64,000 bases of DNA from Gigantopelta aegis (Eukaryota; Mollusca; Gastropoda; Neomphalida; Peltospiridae). A program made the position numbers and the translations under genes. The stretch is taken from the NCBI RefSeq assembly GCF_016097555.1, contig NC_054709.1, positions 28,354,917 through 28,418,916 of the forward strand, in the 5' to 3' direction. Under the pieces are notes generated by a model. The model did not search any database. It was not told the origin of the DNA and saw only the letters and a program-made list of their open reading frames with translations. Within the stretch, counting starts at the first letter, position 1, and every line of letters begins with the position of its first letter. This document shows, in pieces, positions 52,031-62,780 of the stretch.

Positions 52031-52535
52031 CGTCTGAAGACTATGCAATGTTACAAATTTATGACAAACTTTGTTCTCTGTTTCACATATACCGGCCTCG
52101 GTGGCGTCGTGGTTAGGCCATCGGTCTACAGACTGGTAGGTACTGGGTTCGAATCCCAGTCGAGGCATGGGATTTTTAACCCAGATACCGACTCCAAACC
52201 CTGAGTGAGTGCTCCTCAAGGCTCAATGAGTAGGTGTAAACCACTTGCACTGACCAGTGATCCATAACTGGTTCAAAAAAGGCCATGGTTTGTGCTATCC
52301 TGCCTGTGGGAAGCACAAATAAAAGATCCCTTGCTGCTAATCGGAAAGAGTAGCCCATGTAGTGGCGACAGCGGGTTTCCTCTCAAAATCTGTGTAGTCC
52401 TTAACCATATATCTGACACCATATAACCGTAAATAAAATGTGTTGAGTGCGTCGTTAAATAAAACATTTCTTTCGTCTGAAGACTATGCAATTTTAAAAA
52501 TTTATGACAAGCTTTGTTATCTATTTTACATAATT
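52028..52535 (+). mobile_element. SINE, head B, tail 1, with about 63-bp flanking duplications
   Basis: The SINE is 52091-52474 (ACCGGCCTCGGTGGCGTCGT to AAAACATTTC). TCGTCTGAAGACTATGCAAT begins both flanks (52028-52090 and 52472-52535), followed by similar AATTTATGACAA(A/G)CTTTGTT text, far longer than usual SINE target duplications. Confidence 0.82.
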
Positions 52536-52605
52536 ATACAATTTTTATTTTTAGTGAAAATAATCACATTGATGTACTTACCTTCGTTTCGACACCTACT
52601 GGCCG

Positions 52606-52700
52606 ATCGTTATTTTTGTGATGGGGTGTCGTTAAACATCCATCCATCCATTCATCATTCATTCATTCATTCATTCATTCATTCATTCATTCATTCTATA
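52606..52700 (+). repeat. SINE-like tail end with ATTC repeat
   Basis: GATGGGGTGTCGTTAAACAT then CATCCATC and ATTC repeats. Confidence 0.8.
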
Positions 52701-53419
52701 TTAATGTTTTCAAATTATTGCAGTATAAATTATCTACCATTCAGTTTCCACAACCAAGACTGTACATAACCTTAAAAAAAAAAAAAAAATTAAATTATAA
52801 ATATAATGCTGGGTGTTTTTTAAAGCACGGGGTGGCGTAGAGGTCAGAACAATAAACCGTGATATAGGGCATCTTCCATCTAGATGCAAGGAGCAGTAAC
52901 TGTTGTAAAAAAAAAAAAGAGTAGCCTACTTTTTAGTATTCTAGGACAACATAATATAGTAAATTTTAAAATGTTGGAAGAGGCATTAACATAAGTGTTT
53001 ACCTTTTGGCCAATCCCAAACCACTTCTGACGGTAATAAAATGTTTTACACAATCATAAAATTGCTTCGAGTGAACGTGTTTATTAGACCAAGTATTTTG
53101 TGTTTGAATACACGACCGCAAAATCGCTCCGTGTAATCTGACCTTTAGCTATTTAATAACTAGTGGTGTTTAATTTGTATATCTTGGAATACCTGATCAC
53201 AAATGAATTCTTTTGTTACTGTTGATACAGTAATACAGACGGCGAGAGAAATATTTATTGAAATGACTACGTAGTCTTGACAAAACGATAACTGTCCAAA
53301 GTTTGTATTCAACAAATGTCTTTGAAATGCGTAAAAACAAATGATAACGATTAATCACGAATGTTCATCTTATCAGTTGGTATTAGTTGTTTTCCCGTGA
53401 CCGGTTTTATCCATCCTGT
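52701..53419. other. Intergenic, nothing recognised
   Basis: Two A runs (about 52773 and 52908). No coding support. Confidence 0.5.
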
Positions 53420-53752
53420 CAGGGGCGGGACGTAGCCCAGTGGTAAAGAGCTCGCTTGATGTGCAGTCGGTTCTGGGATCGATCCTCGTCGGTGGACGCA
53501 TTGGGCTATTTATCGTTCCAGCCAGTGCACCACGATTGGTATATCAAAGGCCGTGGTATGTACTATCCTGTCCGTGGGATGGTGCATATAAAAGATCCCT
53601 TGCTGCTAATTGAAAAGAGTAGCCCATGAAGTGGCGACAGCAGGTTTACTCTCTAAATATCTGTGTGGTCCTTAACCATATGTCTGACGCCATATAACCG
53701 TAAATAAAATGTGTCGAGTGCGTCGTTACATAAAACATTTCTCTGTTTCTTA
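53420..53752 (+). mobile_element. SINE, head A, tail 1, full length
   Basis: CAGGGGCGGGACGTAGCCCA to ACATAAAACATTTC. Confidence 0.9.
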
Positions 53753-53916
53753 ATGCTTGTAAATAGCCCAAACTGGATTTAGTTTTCCAATAATTTTGTA
53801 CTAACGAAAACATATACAAAATCTAATTGCCCTTTCCAAATAAAAAAAAATCCTGGATCTGCCCCAATATGCAATTTTAATCATTAAAATGTCTTAGCAA
53901 TGGAAGGGGGAAAAAA

Positions 53917-54301
53917 GAAAGAAATGTTTTATTTAACGACGCACTCAACACATTTTATTTACGGTTATATGGCGTCAGACATATGGTTAAGGACCACACA
54001 GATTTTGCGAGGAAACCCGCTGTCGCCACTTCATGGGCTACTCTTTCCGATTGGCAGCAAGGGATCTTTTATTTGCGCTTCCCACAGGCAGGATAGCACA
54101 AACCATGGCCTTTGTTGAACCAGTTATGGATCACTGGTCGGTGCAAGTGGTTTACACCTACCCATTGAGCCTTGCGGAGCACTCACTCAGGGTTTGGAGT
54201 TGGTATCTGGATTAAAAATTCCATGCCTCGACTGGGATCCGAACCCAGTACCTACCAGCCTGTTGACCGATTGCCTAACCACGACGCCACCGAGGCCGGT
54301 T
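53917..54301 (-). mobile_element. SINE, head B, tail 1, full length
   Basis: AGAAAGAAATGTTTTATTTA to CGACGCCACCGAGGCCGG. Confidence 0.9.
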
Positions 54302-54303
54302 TA

Positions 54304-54580
54304 GCAATGGAAGGAAGGAAATGGTTTATTTAATGATGCACTCAACACATTTTATTTACGGTTATATGGCGTCAGACATATGGTTAAGGACCACACAGAT
54401 ATTTAGAGGAAACCATCTGTCGCCGGGCTACTCTATTCGATTAGCAGCAAGTGCTCTTTTATATGCACCATCCCATAGACAAGATAGCACATACCACAGC
54501 CTTTGATGTACTAGTCGAGGCGCACTGGATGCAGCGAAAAATAGCCCAATGGGCCCACTAACAGGGATCGATCCCAAGCC
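54304..54580 (-). mobile_element. SINE, head A incomplete, tail 1; left parent of the 127-bp array
   Basis: AGCAATGGAAGGAAGGAAAT to GGGATCGATCCCAAGCC. The head stops where the array unit begins. Confidence 0.88.
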
Positions 54581-56745
54581 TTAGCAATGGATAGTTATTT
54601 AAAGTCTGTGTAAGTGAAAGAAGATGCACCTATATGTAGTATGTACATGTATTGTGTTGGGGCGGGATGTAGCCAAGTGGGCCCACTAACAGGGATCGAT
54701 CCCAAGCCTTAGCAATGGATAGTCATTTAAAGTCTGTAAGTGAAAGAAGATGCACCTATATGTAGTATGTACATGTATTGTGTTGGGGCGGGTTATAGCC
54801 CCCAGTGGGCCCACTAACAGGGATCGATCCCAAGCCTTAGCAATGGATAGTCATTTAAAGTCTGTGTAAGTGAAAGAAGATGCACCTATATGTAGTATGT
54901 ACATGTATTGTGTTGGGGCGGGGTGTAGCCAAGTGGGCCCACTAACAGGGATCGATCCCAAGTCTTAGCAATGGATAGTCATTTAAAGTCTGTAAGTGAA
55001 AGAAGATGCACCTATATGTAGTATGTACATGTATTGTGTTGGGGCGGGTTATAGCCCCCAGTGGGCCCCCAGTGGGCCCACTAACAGGGATCGATCCCAA
55101 GCCTTAGCAATGGATAGTCATTTAAAGTCTGTGTAAGTGAAAGAAGATGCACCTATATGTAGTATGTACATGTATTGTGTTGGGGCGGGTCGTAGCCCAG
55201 TGGGTCCTGTGTAAGTGAAAGAAGATGCACCTATATGTAGTATGTACTAACAGGGATGGATCCCAAGCCTTAGTATGGATAGTCATTTAAAGTCTAAGTG
55301 AAAGAAGATGCACCTATATGTAGTATGTACATGTATTGTGTTGGGGCGGGTCGTAGCCCAGTGGGCCCACTAACAGGGATCCCAAGCGATCCCAAGCCTT
55401 AGCAATGGATAGCCATTTAAAGTCTGTGTAAGTGAAAGAAGATGCACCTATATGTAGTATGTACATGTATTGTGTTGGGGCGGGTTATAGCCCCCAGTGG
55501 GCCCACTAACAGGGATCGATCCCAAGCCTTAGCAATGGATAGTCATTTAAAGTCTGTGTAAGTGAAAGAAGATGCACCTATATGTAGTATGTACATGTAT
55601 TGTGTTGGGGCGGGTCGTAGCCCAGTGGGCCCACTAACAGGGATGGATCCCAAGCCTTAGTATGGATAGTCATTTAAAGTCTAAGTGAAAGAAGATGCAC
55701 CTATATGTAGTATGTACATGTATTGTGTTGGGGCGGGTCGTAGCCCAGTGGGCCCACTAACAGGGATCGATCCCAAGCCTTAGCAATGGATAGCCATTTA
55801 AAGTCTGTGTAAGTGAAAGAAGATGCACCTATATGTAGTATGTACATGTATTGTGTTGGGGCGGGTTATAGCCCCCAGTGGGCCCACTAACAGGGATCGA
55901 TCCCAAGCCTTAGCAATGGATAGTCATTTAAAGTCTGTGTAAGTGAAAGAAGATGCACCTATATGTAGTATGTACATGTATTGTGTTGGGGTGGGTTATA
56001 GCCCCCAGTGGGCCCACTAACAGGGATCGATCCCAAGCCTTAGCAATGGATAGTCATTTAAAGTCTGTGTAAGTGAAAGAAGATGCACCTATATGTAGTA
56101 TGTACATGTATTGTGTTGGGGCGGGATGTAGCCAAGTGGGCCCACTAACAGGGATCGATCCCAAGCCTTAGCAATGGATAGCTATTTAAAGTCTGTGCAA
56201 GTGAAAGAAGATGCACCTATATGTAGTATGTACATGTATTGTGTTGGGGCGGGATGTAGCCCAATGGGCCCACTAACAGGGATCGATCCCAAGTCTTAGC
56301 AATGGATAGTTATTTAAAGTCTGTGTAAGTGAAAGAAGATGCACCTATATGTAGTATGTACATGTATTGTGTTGGGGCGGGTCGTAGCCTGGGCCCACTA
56401 GGGATCATCCGCCATTCAGCAATGGTATAGTCATTTAAAGTCTGTGTAAGTGAAAGAAGATGCACCTATATGCCTAGTGGGCCCACTAACAGGGATCGAT
56501 CCCAAGTCTTAGCAATGGATAGTCATTTAAAGTCTGTGTAAGTGAAAGAAGATGCACCTATATGTAGTATGTACATGTATTGTGTTGGGGCGGGTTATAG
56601 CCCCCAGTGGGCCCACTAACAGGGATCGATCCCAAGCCTTAGCAATGGATAGTCATTTAAAGTCTGTGTAAGTGAAAGAAGATGCACCTATATGTAGTAT
56701 GTACATGTATTGTGTTGGGGCGGGTCGTAGCCCAGTGGTAAAGCA
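54551..56745. repeat. About 127-bp tandem array between two opposed SINEs, about 16 copies
   Basis: The unit contains GGGCCCACTAACAGGGATCG (SINE head A, minus), a unique spacer with AATGGATAGTCATTTAAAGT and GAAGATGCACCTATATGTAG, then GGGGCGGGTCGTAGCCCAGT (SINE head A, plus). The left neighbour is a minus-strand SINE at 54304-54580 and the right one a plus-strand SINE at 56716-57009. Two or three units are rearranged (near 55210, 55380 and 56390). Confidence 0.92.
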
Positions 56746-57009
56746 CTCGCCCGATGCACGGTCGCTCTGGGATCAATCCCCAACGGTGGGGCCATTGGGC
56801 CATTTCTCGTTCCAGCAAGTGCACCATCACCGGTATATCAAAGGCCGTGGTATGTACTATCCTGTCTATGGTATGTTGCATATAAAAGATCCCTTGCTAC
56901 TAATGGGAAAAATGTAGCAGGTTTTCTCTCAAGACAATACGTCAGAATTACCAAATGTATGACATCCAATAGCCGATGATTAATAAATCAATGTGCTCGT
57001 GGCGTCGCC
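56716..57009 (+). mobile_element. SINE, head A, tail 2; right parent of the 127-bp array
   Basis: GGGGCGGGTCGTAGCCCAGT to CAATGTGCTCGTGGCGTCG. Confidence 0.88.
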
Positions 57010-57204
57010 CCTGCACGTGCTGTAACCTCACCGTGGTGCAGGGGTGTAACATTCTCTTTGAGAATGGCTAATACAGCACAATTGAAATTTTGAGTAAAAG
57101 TTAGTATCTATCTGTGATATTTGTATTTTTACACAGTTCTTTACACTGTTTTTATTTAAATCTTGAATTTTTATATTGATGTTGATCATCACTTTGTTTG
57201 CATT

Positions 57205-57300
57205 ACCATAGTTTGACACCCAATAGCCAATATATTTTTCATGCTGGGGTGTCGTTAAACATTCAATCTTGTGGTGTCGTTAAACAAACAAACTTGAACT
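57205..57300 (+). mobile_element. SINE tail pieces, two in tandem
   Basis: GGGGTGTCGTTAAACATTCA then GTGGTGTCGTTAAACAAACA. Confidence 0.75.
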
Positions 57301-58198
57301 TGTATTATGTGTTATTACGAAACAAAAATAAAAACAAGACAGCTAACTGAAAACAACAAACAGGTTTATTCATTTAAGTACAGTAAACAACAATAGTGTT
57401 TCAATAATAAACAATGCATGTATACAAACAGCACATCCATACGTCATGTTAATTTGTTTTCTCATTAACAAACACTTCTCACCAAATCGGAAGCACTACA
57501 AAGTCGAAACAGGTCCCAAAAAACAAACACAAAACACCAAACAGATAAACACATGAGCATTAGCAATATTACTCCATTTTACAATTTCTTTCATCACTAT
57601 CAACAAGACTGAATTTATCCTCCCATGATAATTATCAACAGTCAACTGGCTACAGATTTTCGAAGTTATCTTAGCACTGTGATATCGTAAAACCATCATA
57701 GGTTATGACATCACTACAACACATGCCATATGCTAAAACAGTTTTACGATATCGTAGTGCTAAGATAGATTTGAAAATATGAGCCCAGGTTTGGAGAGAT
57801 TCCACTGTATTTTCAAGCATAATAAACATCCTGTTTTTCAGAGATAAAAAGCTATTTTTACACACTTACAAAACAACTTTCGCACATTCATAGGATACAA
57901 AAGCAAAGTATCACAAGTACTTTCTACCGATTTAACATTTAATGTACACCATTTTGAGCGCACTCACCAAAACACACTGCCCTATATTGTTTACAACAAA
58001 GACGAAAAAAACCCACAACATTCTACTGCTTCTGTACCCGATGGGATATTTGAATGCACACACAATGTGCAAAGAACAATATTTCAACAAGGAAGTTTAA
58101 ATACTTCACAAAAATATTGTTCTAATTATTTTGAGGGTGATGGATCTTTAAAAATCAGATTTCAGTTAATAAGTGCCATAAAGAATTCTCTAGTAACT
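57301..58198. other. Possible 3'UTR end of the third gene
   Basis: A minus-strand AATAAA at 57365-57370 could end a long untranslated region. Apart from the hairpin at 57656-57778 nothing is recognised. Confidence 0.35.
57656..57778. repeat. Hairpin element, 38-bp arms
   Basis: 57656-57693 pairs with 57741-57778. CGAAGTTATCTTAGCAC is answered by GTGCTAAGATAGATTTG and GATATCGTAAAAC by GTTTTACGATATC. Confidence 0.9.
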
Positions 58199-58329
58199 AT
58201 TAAAGTGACAGACCCTAGTTTTTAAACAGTGACATTTTGTTTTACTATTAGAAGCATTTTTGATAACTGAAATCACAAGTTCAAACTTGGGTCTGCGACC
58301 ATATATTTTAAAGAAACACTGCTAGTAAA
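58199..58329 (+). mobile_element. MITE left part (GGGACAGACCCTAGTTT family), split by a hAT-like element
   Basis: TTAAAGTGACAGACCCTAGT then CTATTAGAAGCATTTTTGAT. Its continuation after the insertion is eroded. Confidence 0.65.
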
Positions 58330-59568
58330 CAGACCTGTCAACCCTCCCGGCATTTGATCAAATCTCCCACAAACCTGTGCGGGAGACAATTTCTCCTGTT
58401 AAATGATATTTTTGTAAGTATAAAAAAAAAAAAATTATGCACATTTGCCAAAAAAACATAAGGGAAGCAACTCCACATTTTTTTGTTTCTCTCATTCGGA
58501 AAACGTCGGCTAATTTCGGTTTCCGAGAATGTAACAGGCCGAATTGTCCCGGCTGTTTAATGTTTGCCGAAGTGAGAAATGTGGGATATTTATATTGTTA
58601 AAAAAGCACATGGAGTTTATAAAATGATGTATTATTATGTTTGTTGTCAGTGTTGCCATACATAAAACTATCCAATTTAGTCCTAATAATGCCTCTGACT
58701 TGTAAAACGTCTTCACACTAGATTACATAATGCAACTATGACGAGTCTGAACTGCCAGACTCTGGCCCAGAGTTGACAGCGATACACACAAAACATAATA
58801 AAATCACATGTCACAGCAAGACAACGAAAATACCAATTAGCTGTATGAACATACTTGTGTCAGTTAATTTTGTAAGTTTGTGCAGTAAAATGTTGGTAAC
58901 AATTGTACACTTCAAGAGATTATTTTTGTACAATTAATAAATGTTGTGTCTGACATAAAGTTACTCACGGAAATGGGTATAATTCTGGTATATTTTCACA
59001 CGATGTCAGTAATGAGGTTTTACTTATGATTAATGGAAATACAATGTTTATTGCATCATTATAATGATTTTTAAGTAAGTACCACGCCACTGTTCCTCAT
59101 TATAGTAAAAACTTAATATTAATTTATAAGATTTGTATAAATTTGTTTTAGTTACTTAGGTACAAAAACTACAAATAACGATGATGCAACCTGTAAGTGT
59201 AATACTGTAAACATACTAATTAATGTTTTAATTTCTTGTTTATGTTCTTAGCATTTTTGAATAAAAGTTATTTTTTAACAATATGTATTAAATAATAATA
59301 ATATTTAAACTTAAAACAAAAAATAATAATACATATATATTTTTTTTAATTAATTAATTTATTTATTAATTTCAAGATCTACAGTTAACATGTATATGCA
59401 ACATTATGTAGTGTTCATGTAACTTATTGTAATAACTTTTACAAAACACTTGCGATTTTGGGTTCAATTGTGTGCATTAAACAAATCTGGGTGTTTTTTT
59501 TTTACAAAATCTCCTGCTTTTTCAACACACACCTCCTGCTTTCTCTCGACTAAAGGTTGACAGGTCTG
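58330..59568. mobile_element. Non-autonomous hAT-like DNA transposon, 1239 bp
   Basis: The ends CAGACCTGTCAACC and GGTTGACAGGTCTG are perfect 14-bp inverted repeats. CTAGTAAA flanks both sides exactly (58322-58329, 59569-59576), the 8-bp target duplication typical of hAT elements. Inner mirrored CTCCTG/CGGGAG motifs are present. The interior is AT-rich with no transposase frame. The intact duplication suggests a fairly young insertion. Confidence 0.9.
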
Positions 59569-59653
59569 CTAGTAAAGTACCTTTAAAAATCAGACTTGGT
59601 GCGTACAATTCAGTGAATAAGTGTTACGGCCAGTTCTCTAATAACCGAGGTTC

Positions 59654-59784
59654 TCAGCTGAAGTCATACAAAGTGGAGTTGTTATTCCCACTTAAATTAT
59701 TCGCGGATCCAGACTTCGTCAACTTTTTATTTTTATTTCCTTTTGAGCCCGATGGTTTGCGTGTCCTCTTCCTTGAACCTGTAC
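59654..59784 (-). CDS. Terminal exon of a third gene, basic Ser/Asn/Lys-rich C-terminus
   Basis: 131 nt. The acceptor TTTCTCTTGTAG opens it in phase 1 and it ends at TGA (59656-59654). It encodes TGSRKRTRKPSGSKGNKNKK, then LTKSGSANNLSGNNNSTLYD and FS. No domain is recognised; the basic stretch could be a nuclear-localisation signal. The phase matches the exon at 62126-62262. A long 3'UTR could run to a minus-strand AATAAA at about 57370, which is conjecture. Confidence 0.75.
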
Positions 59785-59934
59785 CTACAAGAGAAATTAA
59801 TTATTATGTCAGTGTGGTAAAAGAAAGGAATATTTGTTAAACAACACCTCAGCACATTTTAAACTATGGCTTTGGAGTCTAGCATATGGTTGTTTTTACA
59901 TCTGGTCTAGTACAAATGAAAATTTTATAATTAA

Positions 59935-62110
59935 TGATGGACCTGAAAATCTTACTGTTATTGGTGGGATTGAAAATCTTACTGTTATTGGGGGAATTGA
60001 AAACCTTACTGTTACTGGTGGGATTGGAAATCTTACTGTTATTGGTGGAGTTGAAAATCCTACCATTATTAGTAATGAAAATCTTACTGCTATTGGTGGA
60101 ATTAAAAATCTTACTGTTATTGGTGAAGTTGAAAATCTTACTGTTTTGGAGGGAAATTGAAAATCCTACAGATATTGTTAATAATGAAAATCTTACTGTT
60201 ATTGGTAGAATTGAAAATCTTACTGCTATTGGTAAAATAGAAAATCTTACTGTTATTGGTGGGATTGAAAATCTTACTGTTATTGGGGGAATTGAACATC
60301 TTATTGTTATTGGTGGAACTGAAAATCTTACTGTTATTGGTGGAATTGAACATCTTACTGTTATTGGGGGAATTGAAAATCTTACTGTTATTGGTGGAAC
60401 TGAACATCTTACTGTTATTGGGGGAATTGAAAATCGTACTGTTATTGGTGAAATTGAAAATCTTACTGTCATTGGTGAAACTGAAAACCTTACTGTTATT
60501 GGTGGAATTGAACATCTTACTGTTATTGGTGGGATTGAACATCTTACTGTTATTGGGGGAATTGAACATCTTACTGTTATTGGTGGAACTGAAAATCTTA
60601 CTGTGGGGAACTGAACATCTTACTGTTATTGGGGGAATTGAAAATCTTACTGTTATTGGTGGAACTGAAAATCTTACTGTGGGGAACTGAACATCTTACT
60701 GTTATTGGGGGAATTGAAAATCTTACTGTTATTGGTGGAACTGAAAATCTTACTGTGGGGAACTGAACATCTTACTGTTATTGGGGGAATTGAAAATCTT
60801 ACTGTTATTGGTGGAACTGAAAATCTTACTGTGGGGAACTGAACATCTTACTGTTATTGGTGGAATTGAACATCTTACTGTTATTGGGGGGATTGAAAAT
60901 CTTACTGTTATTGGTGGAACTGAAAATCTTACTGTTATTGGTGGAACTGAAAATCTTACTGTTATTGGGGGAATTGAAAATCTTACTGTTATTGGTGGAA
61001 CTGAAAATCTTACTGTTATTGGTGGAACTGAAAATCTTACTGTTATTGGGGGAATTGAAAATCTTACTGTTATTGGTGGAACTGAAAATCTTACTGTGGG
61101 GAACTGAACATCTTACTGTTATTGGGGGAATTGAAAATCTTACTGTTATTGGTGGAACTGAAAATCTTACTGTGGGGAACTGAACATCTTACTGTTATTG
61201 GGGGAATTGAAAATCTTACTGTTATTGGTGGAACTGAAAATCTTACTGTTATTGGGGGAATTGAAAATCTTACTGTTATTGGGGGAATTGAAAATCTTAC
61301 TGTTATTGGTGGAACTGAAAATCTTACTGTGGGGAACTGAACATCTTACTGTTATTGGGGGAATTGAAAATCTTACTGTTATTGGTGGAACTGAAAATCT
61401 TACTGTGGGGAACTGAACATCTTACTGTTATTGGTGGAACTGAACATCTTACTGTTATTGGGGGAATTGAAAATCTTACTGTTACTGGTGGAACTGAACA
61501 TCTTACTGTTATTGGGGGAATTGAAAATCGTACTGTTATTGGTGAAATTGAAAATCTTACTGTCATTGGTGAAACTGAAAACCTTACTGTTATTGGTGGA
61601 ATTGAACATCTTACTGTTATTGGTGGGATTGAACATCTTACTGTTATTGGGGGAATTGAACATCTTACTGTTATTGGTGGAACTGAAAATCTTACTGTGG
61701 GGAACTGAACATCTTACTGTTATTGGGGGAATTGAAAATCTTACTGTTATTGGTGGAACTGAAAATCTTACTGTGGGGAACTGAACATCTTACTGTTATT
61801 GGTGGAATTAACAATGTTACTATTATTGTTAATAATGAAAATCTACATTACTGACGAAAAGCTTACTGTTATTGGTAATAATGAAATTATTGTTATTGAT
61901 GAAAATTAAAATCTTACTGTTACTTGTTAAAAAATAAAAATCTGTTATTCGTTATTTAAAATTAGTGTTATTGATGGAACTGAAAATCTTACTGTTATTG
62001 ATGGAACTGAAAATCTTACTGTTATTGATGGAACTGAAAATCTTACTGTTATTGGTAATAAAAGTTTACTGTTATTAATGAAAAACAAATCTTACTGCTA
62101 GTAGATAGAA
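59935..62110. repeat. 27-bp tandem array (about 80 units) in the terminal intron of the third gene
   Basis: The plus-strand unit is ATCTTACTGTTATTGGTGG plus AATTGAAA. Variants include a GTGGGGAACTGAACAT junction, giving a higher-order block of about 76 bp at 60606-60840, 61090-61200 and 61320-61430. A longer block near 60410-60700 recurs at 61500-61780. Read on the minus strand each unit contains CCACCAATAACAGTAAGAT, the same as the exon/donor junction at 62126. Because 27 is a multiple of three, frames stay open on both strands. Confidence 0.92.
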
Positions 62111-62125
62111 AACAAAATATCTTAC

Positions 62126-62262
62126 TGTTATTGGTGGAGTTGGAATCGGCGGGGGAAGAATTGGAAGAAGCTTCCCACTGAAGCGTTTCCCGTAGCGACT
62201 GATTCTCCGCATCATCATAGCTGTCGATGTCGACATGAATATCTTCTGCATCTCCAGTACCA
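62126..62262 (-). CDS. Penultimate exon of the third gene, acidic segment
   Basis: 137 nt, phase 2 to 1, acceptor ACATATTTCAG, donor AATAACA then GTAAGA. It encodes GTGDAEDIHVDIDSYDDAEN, then QSLRETLQWEASSNSSPADS and NSTNN. Not recognised. Earlier exons lie beyond 64000. Its 5' splice site is the template-like sequence of the neighbouring array, and its acceptor is duplicated 50 bp upstream. Confidence 0.7.
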
Positions 62263-62350
62263 CTGAAATATGTGAATTTAGATCAGTAAAAACAAAGTCG
62301 TCTCCAGTACCACTGAAATATGTGAATTTAGATCAGTAAAAACAAAGAAA
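62251..62350. repeat. 50-bp tandem duplication containing a 3' splice site
   Basis: TCTCCAGTACCACTGAAATA starts at 62251 and again at 62301, each followed by TGTGAATTTAGATCAG. Each copy holds the minus-strand acceptor of the penultimate exon. Using the outer copy would add 50 nt and shift frame. Confidence 0.9.
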
Positions 62351-62439
62351 ATCTGGACGATACATCGACTAACAACTGATTTTTGAAGTGCCATTTACAT
62401 ATGACCTGTCAATGTAAAATGTTGTGCATATTTAGGATT

Positions 62440-62780
62440 TAACATGGCTCGAACTTAATGGCGGCACCGACGGCAATTACCATCGTTGAGATATAAATTG
62501 CCGTAGGTAGACAGCATCACCAATGGCACTTTTGTGCTGTCGATAAAGCTCCTCAACAATGGTGGAATGTATACACCTGGTGTACATTATCTGCCAAAAT
62601 TTAACATTTGCACATTTAAAAGATGTCTACATGTAACAAGATAGCCTTTCAGTCATGTTTATTTGCTGTAAAAAAAATTGCCATAGGCAGGCACAAAATT
62701 GCCGTCGGTGGGCTGTTTCAATCTTTGCAATTCTTTTAAAAATTGCTGTGGGAGACAAATTGTTAATTTCAAGTCCTGTT
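62440..62780. mobile_element. Possible MITE with GCCGTCGGT motifs
   Basis: GGCTCGAACTTAATGGC at the left and TTAATTTCAAGTCCTG at the right are weakly inverted. CACCGACGGCAATT and AAATTGCCGTCGGTG pair well inside. Confidence 0.45.

Noticed and set aside
53900-54215. Recurring frames of the type FRLAARDLL and [10 protein letters not shown]
   Set aside because: Translations of SINE bodies, seen at many copies across the window.
59934-61784. Open frames of 9-residue repeats on both strands as a stand-alone repeat protein
   Set aside because: They follow from a 27-bp unit. Multiple frames on both strands are open at once, so coding is not shown; only a splicing-linked possibility is kept as a finding.
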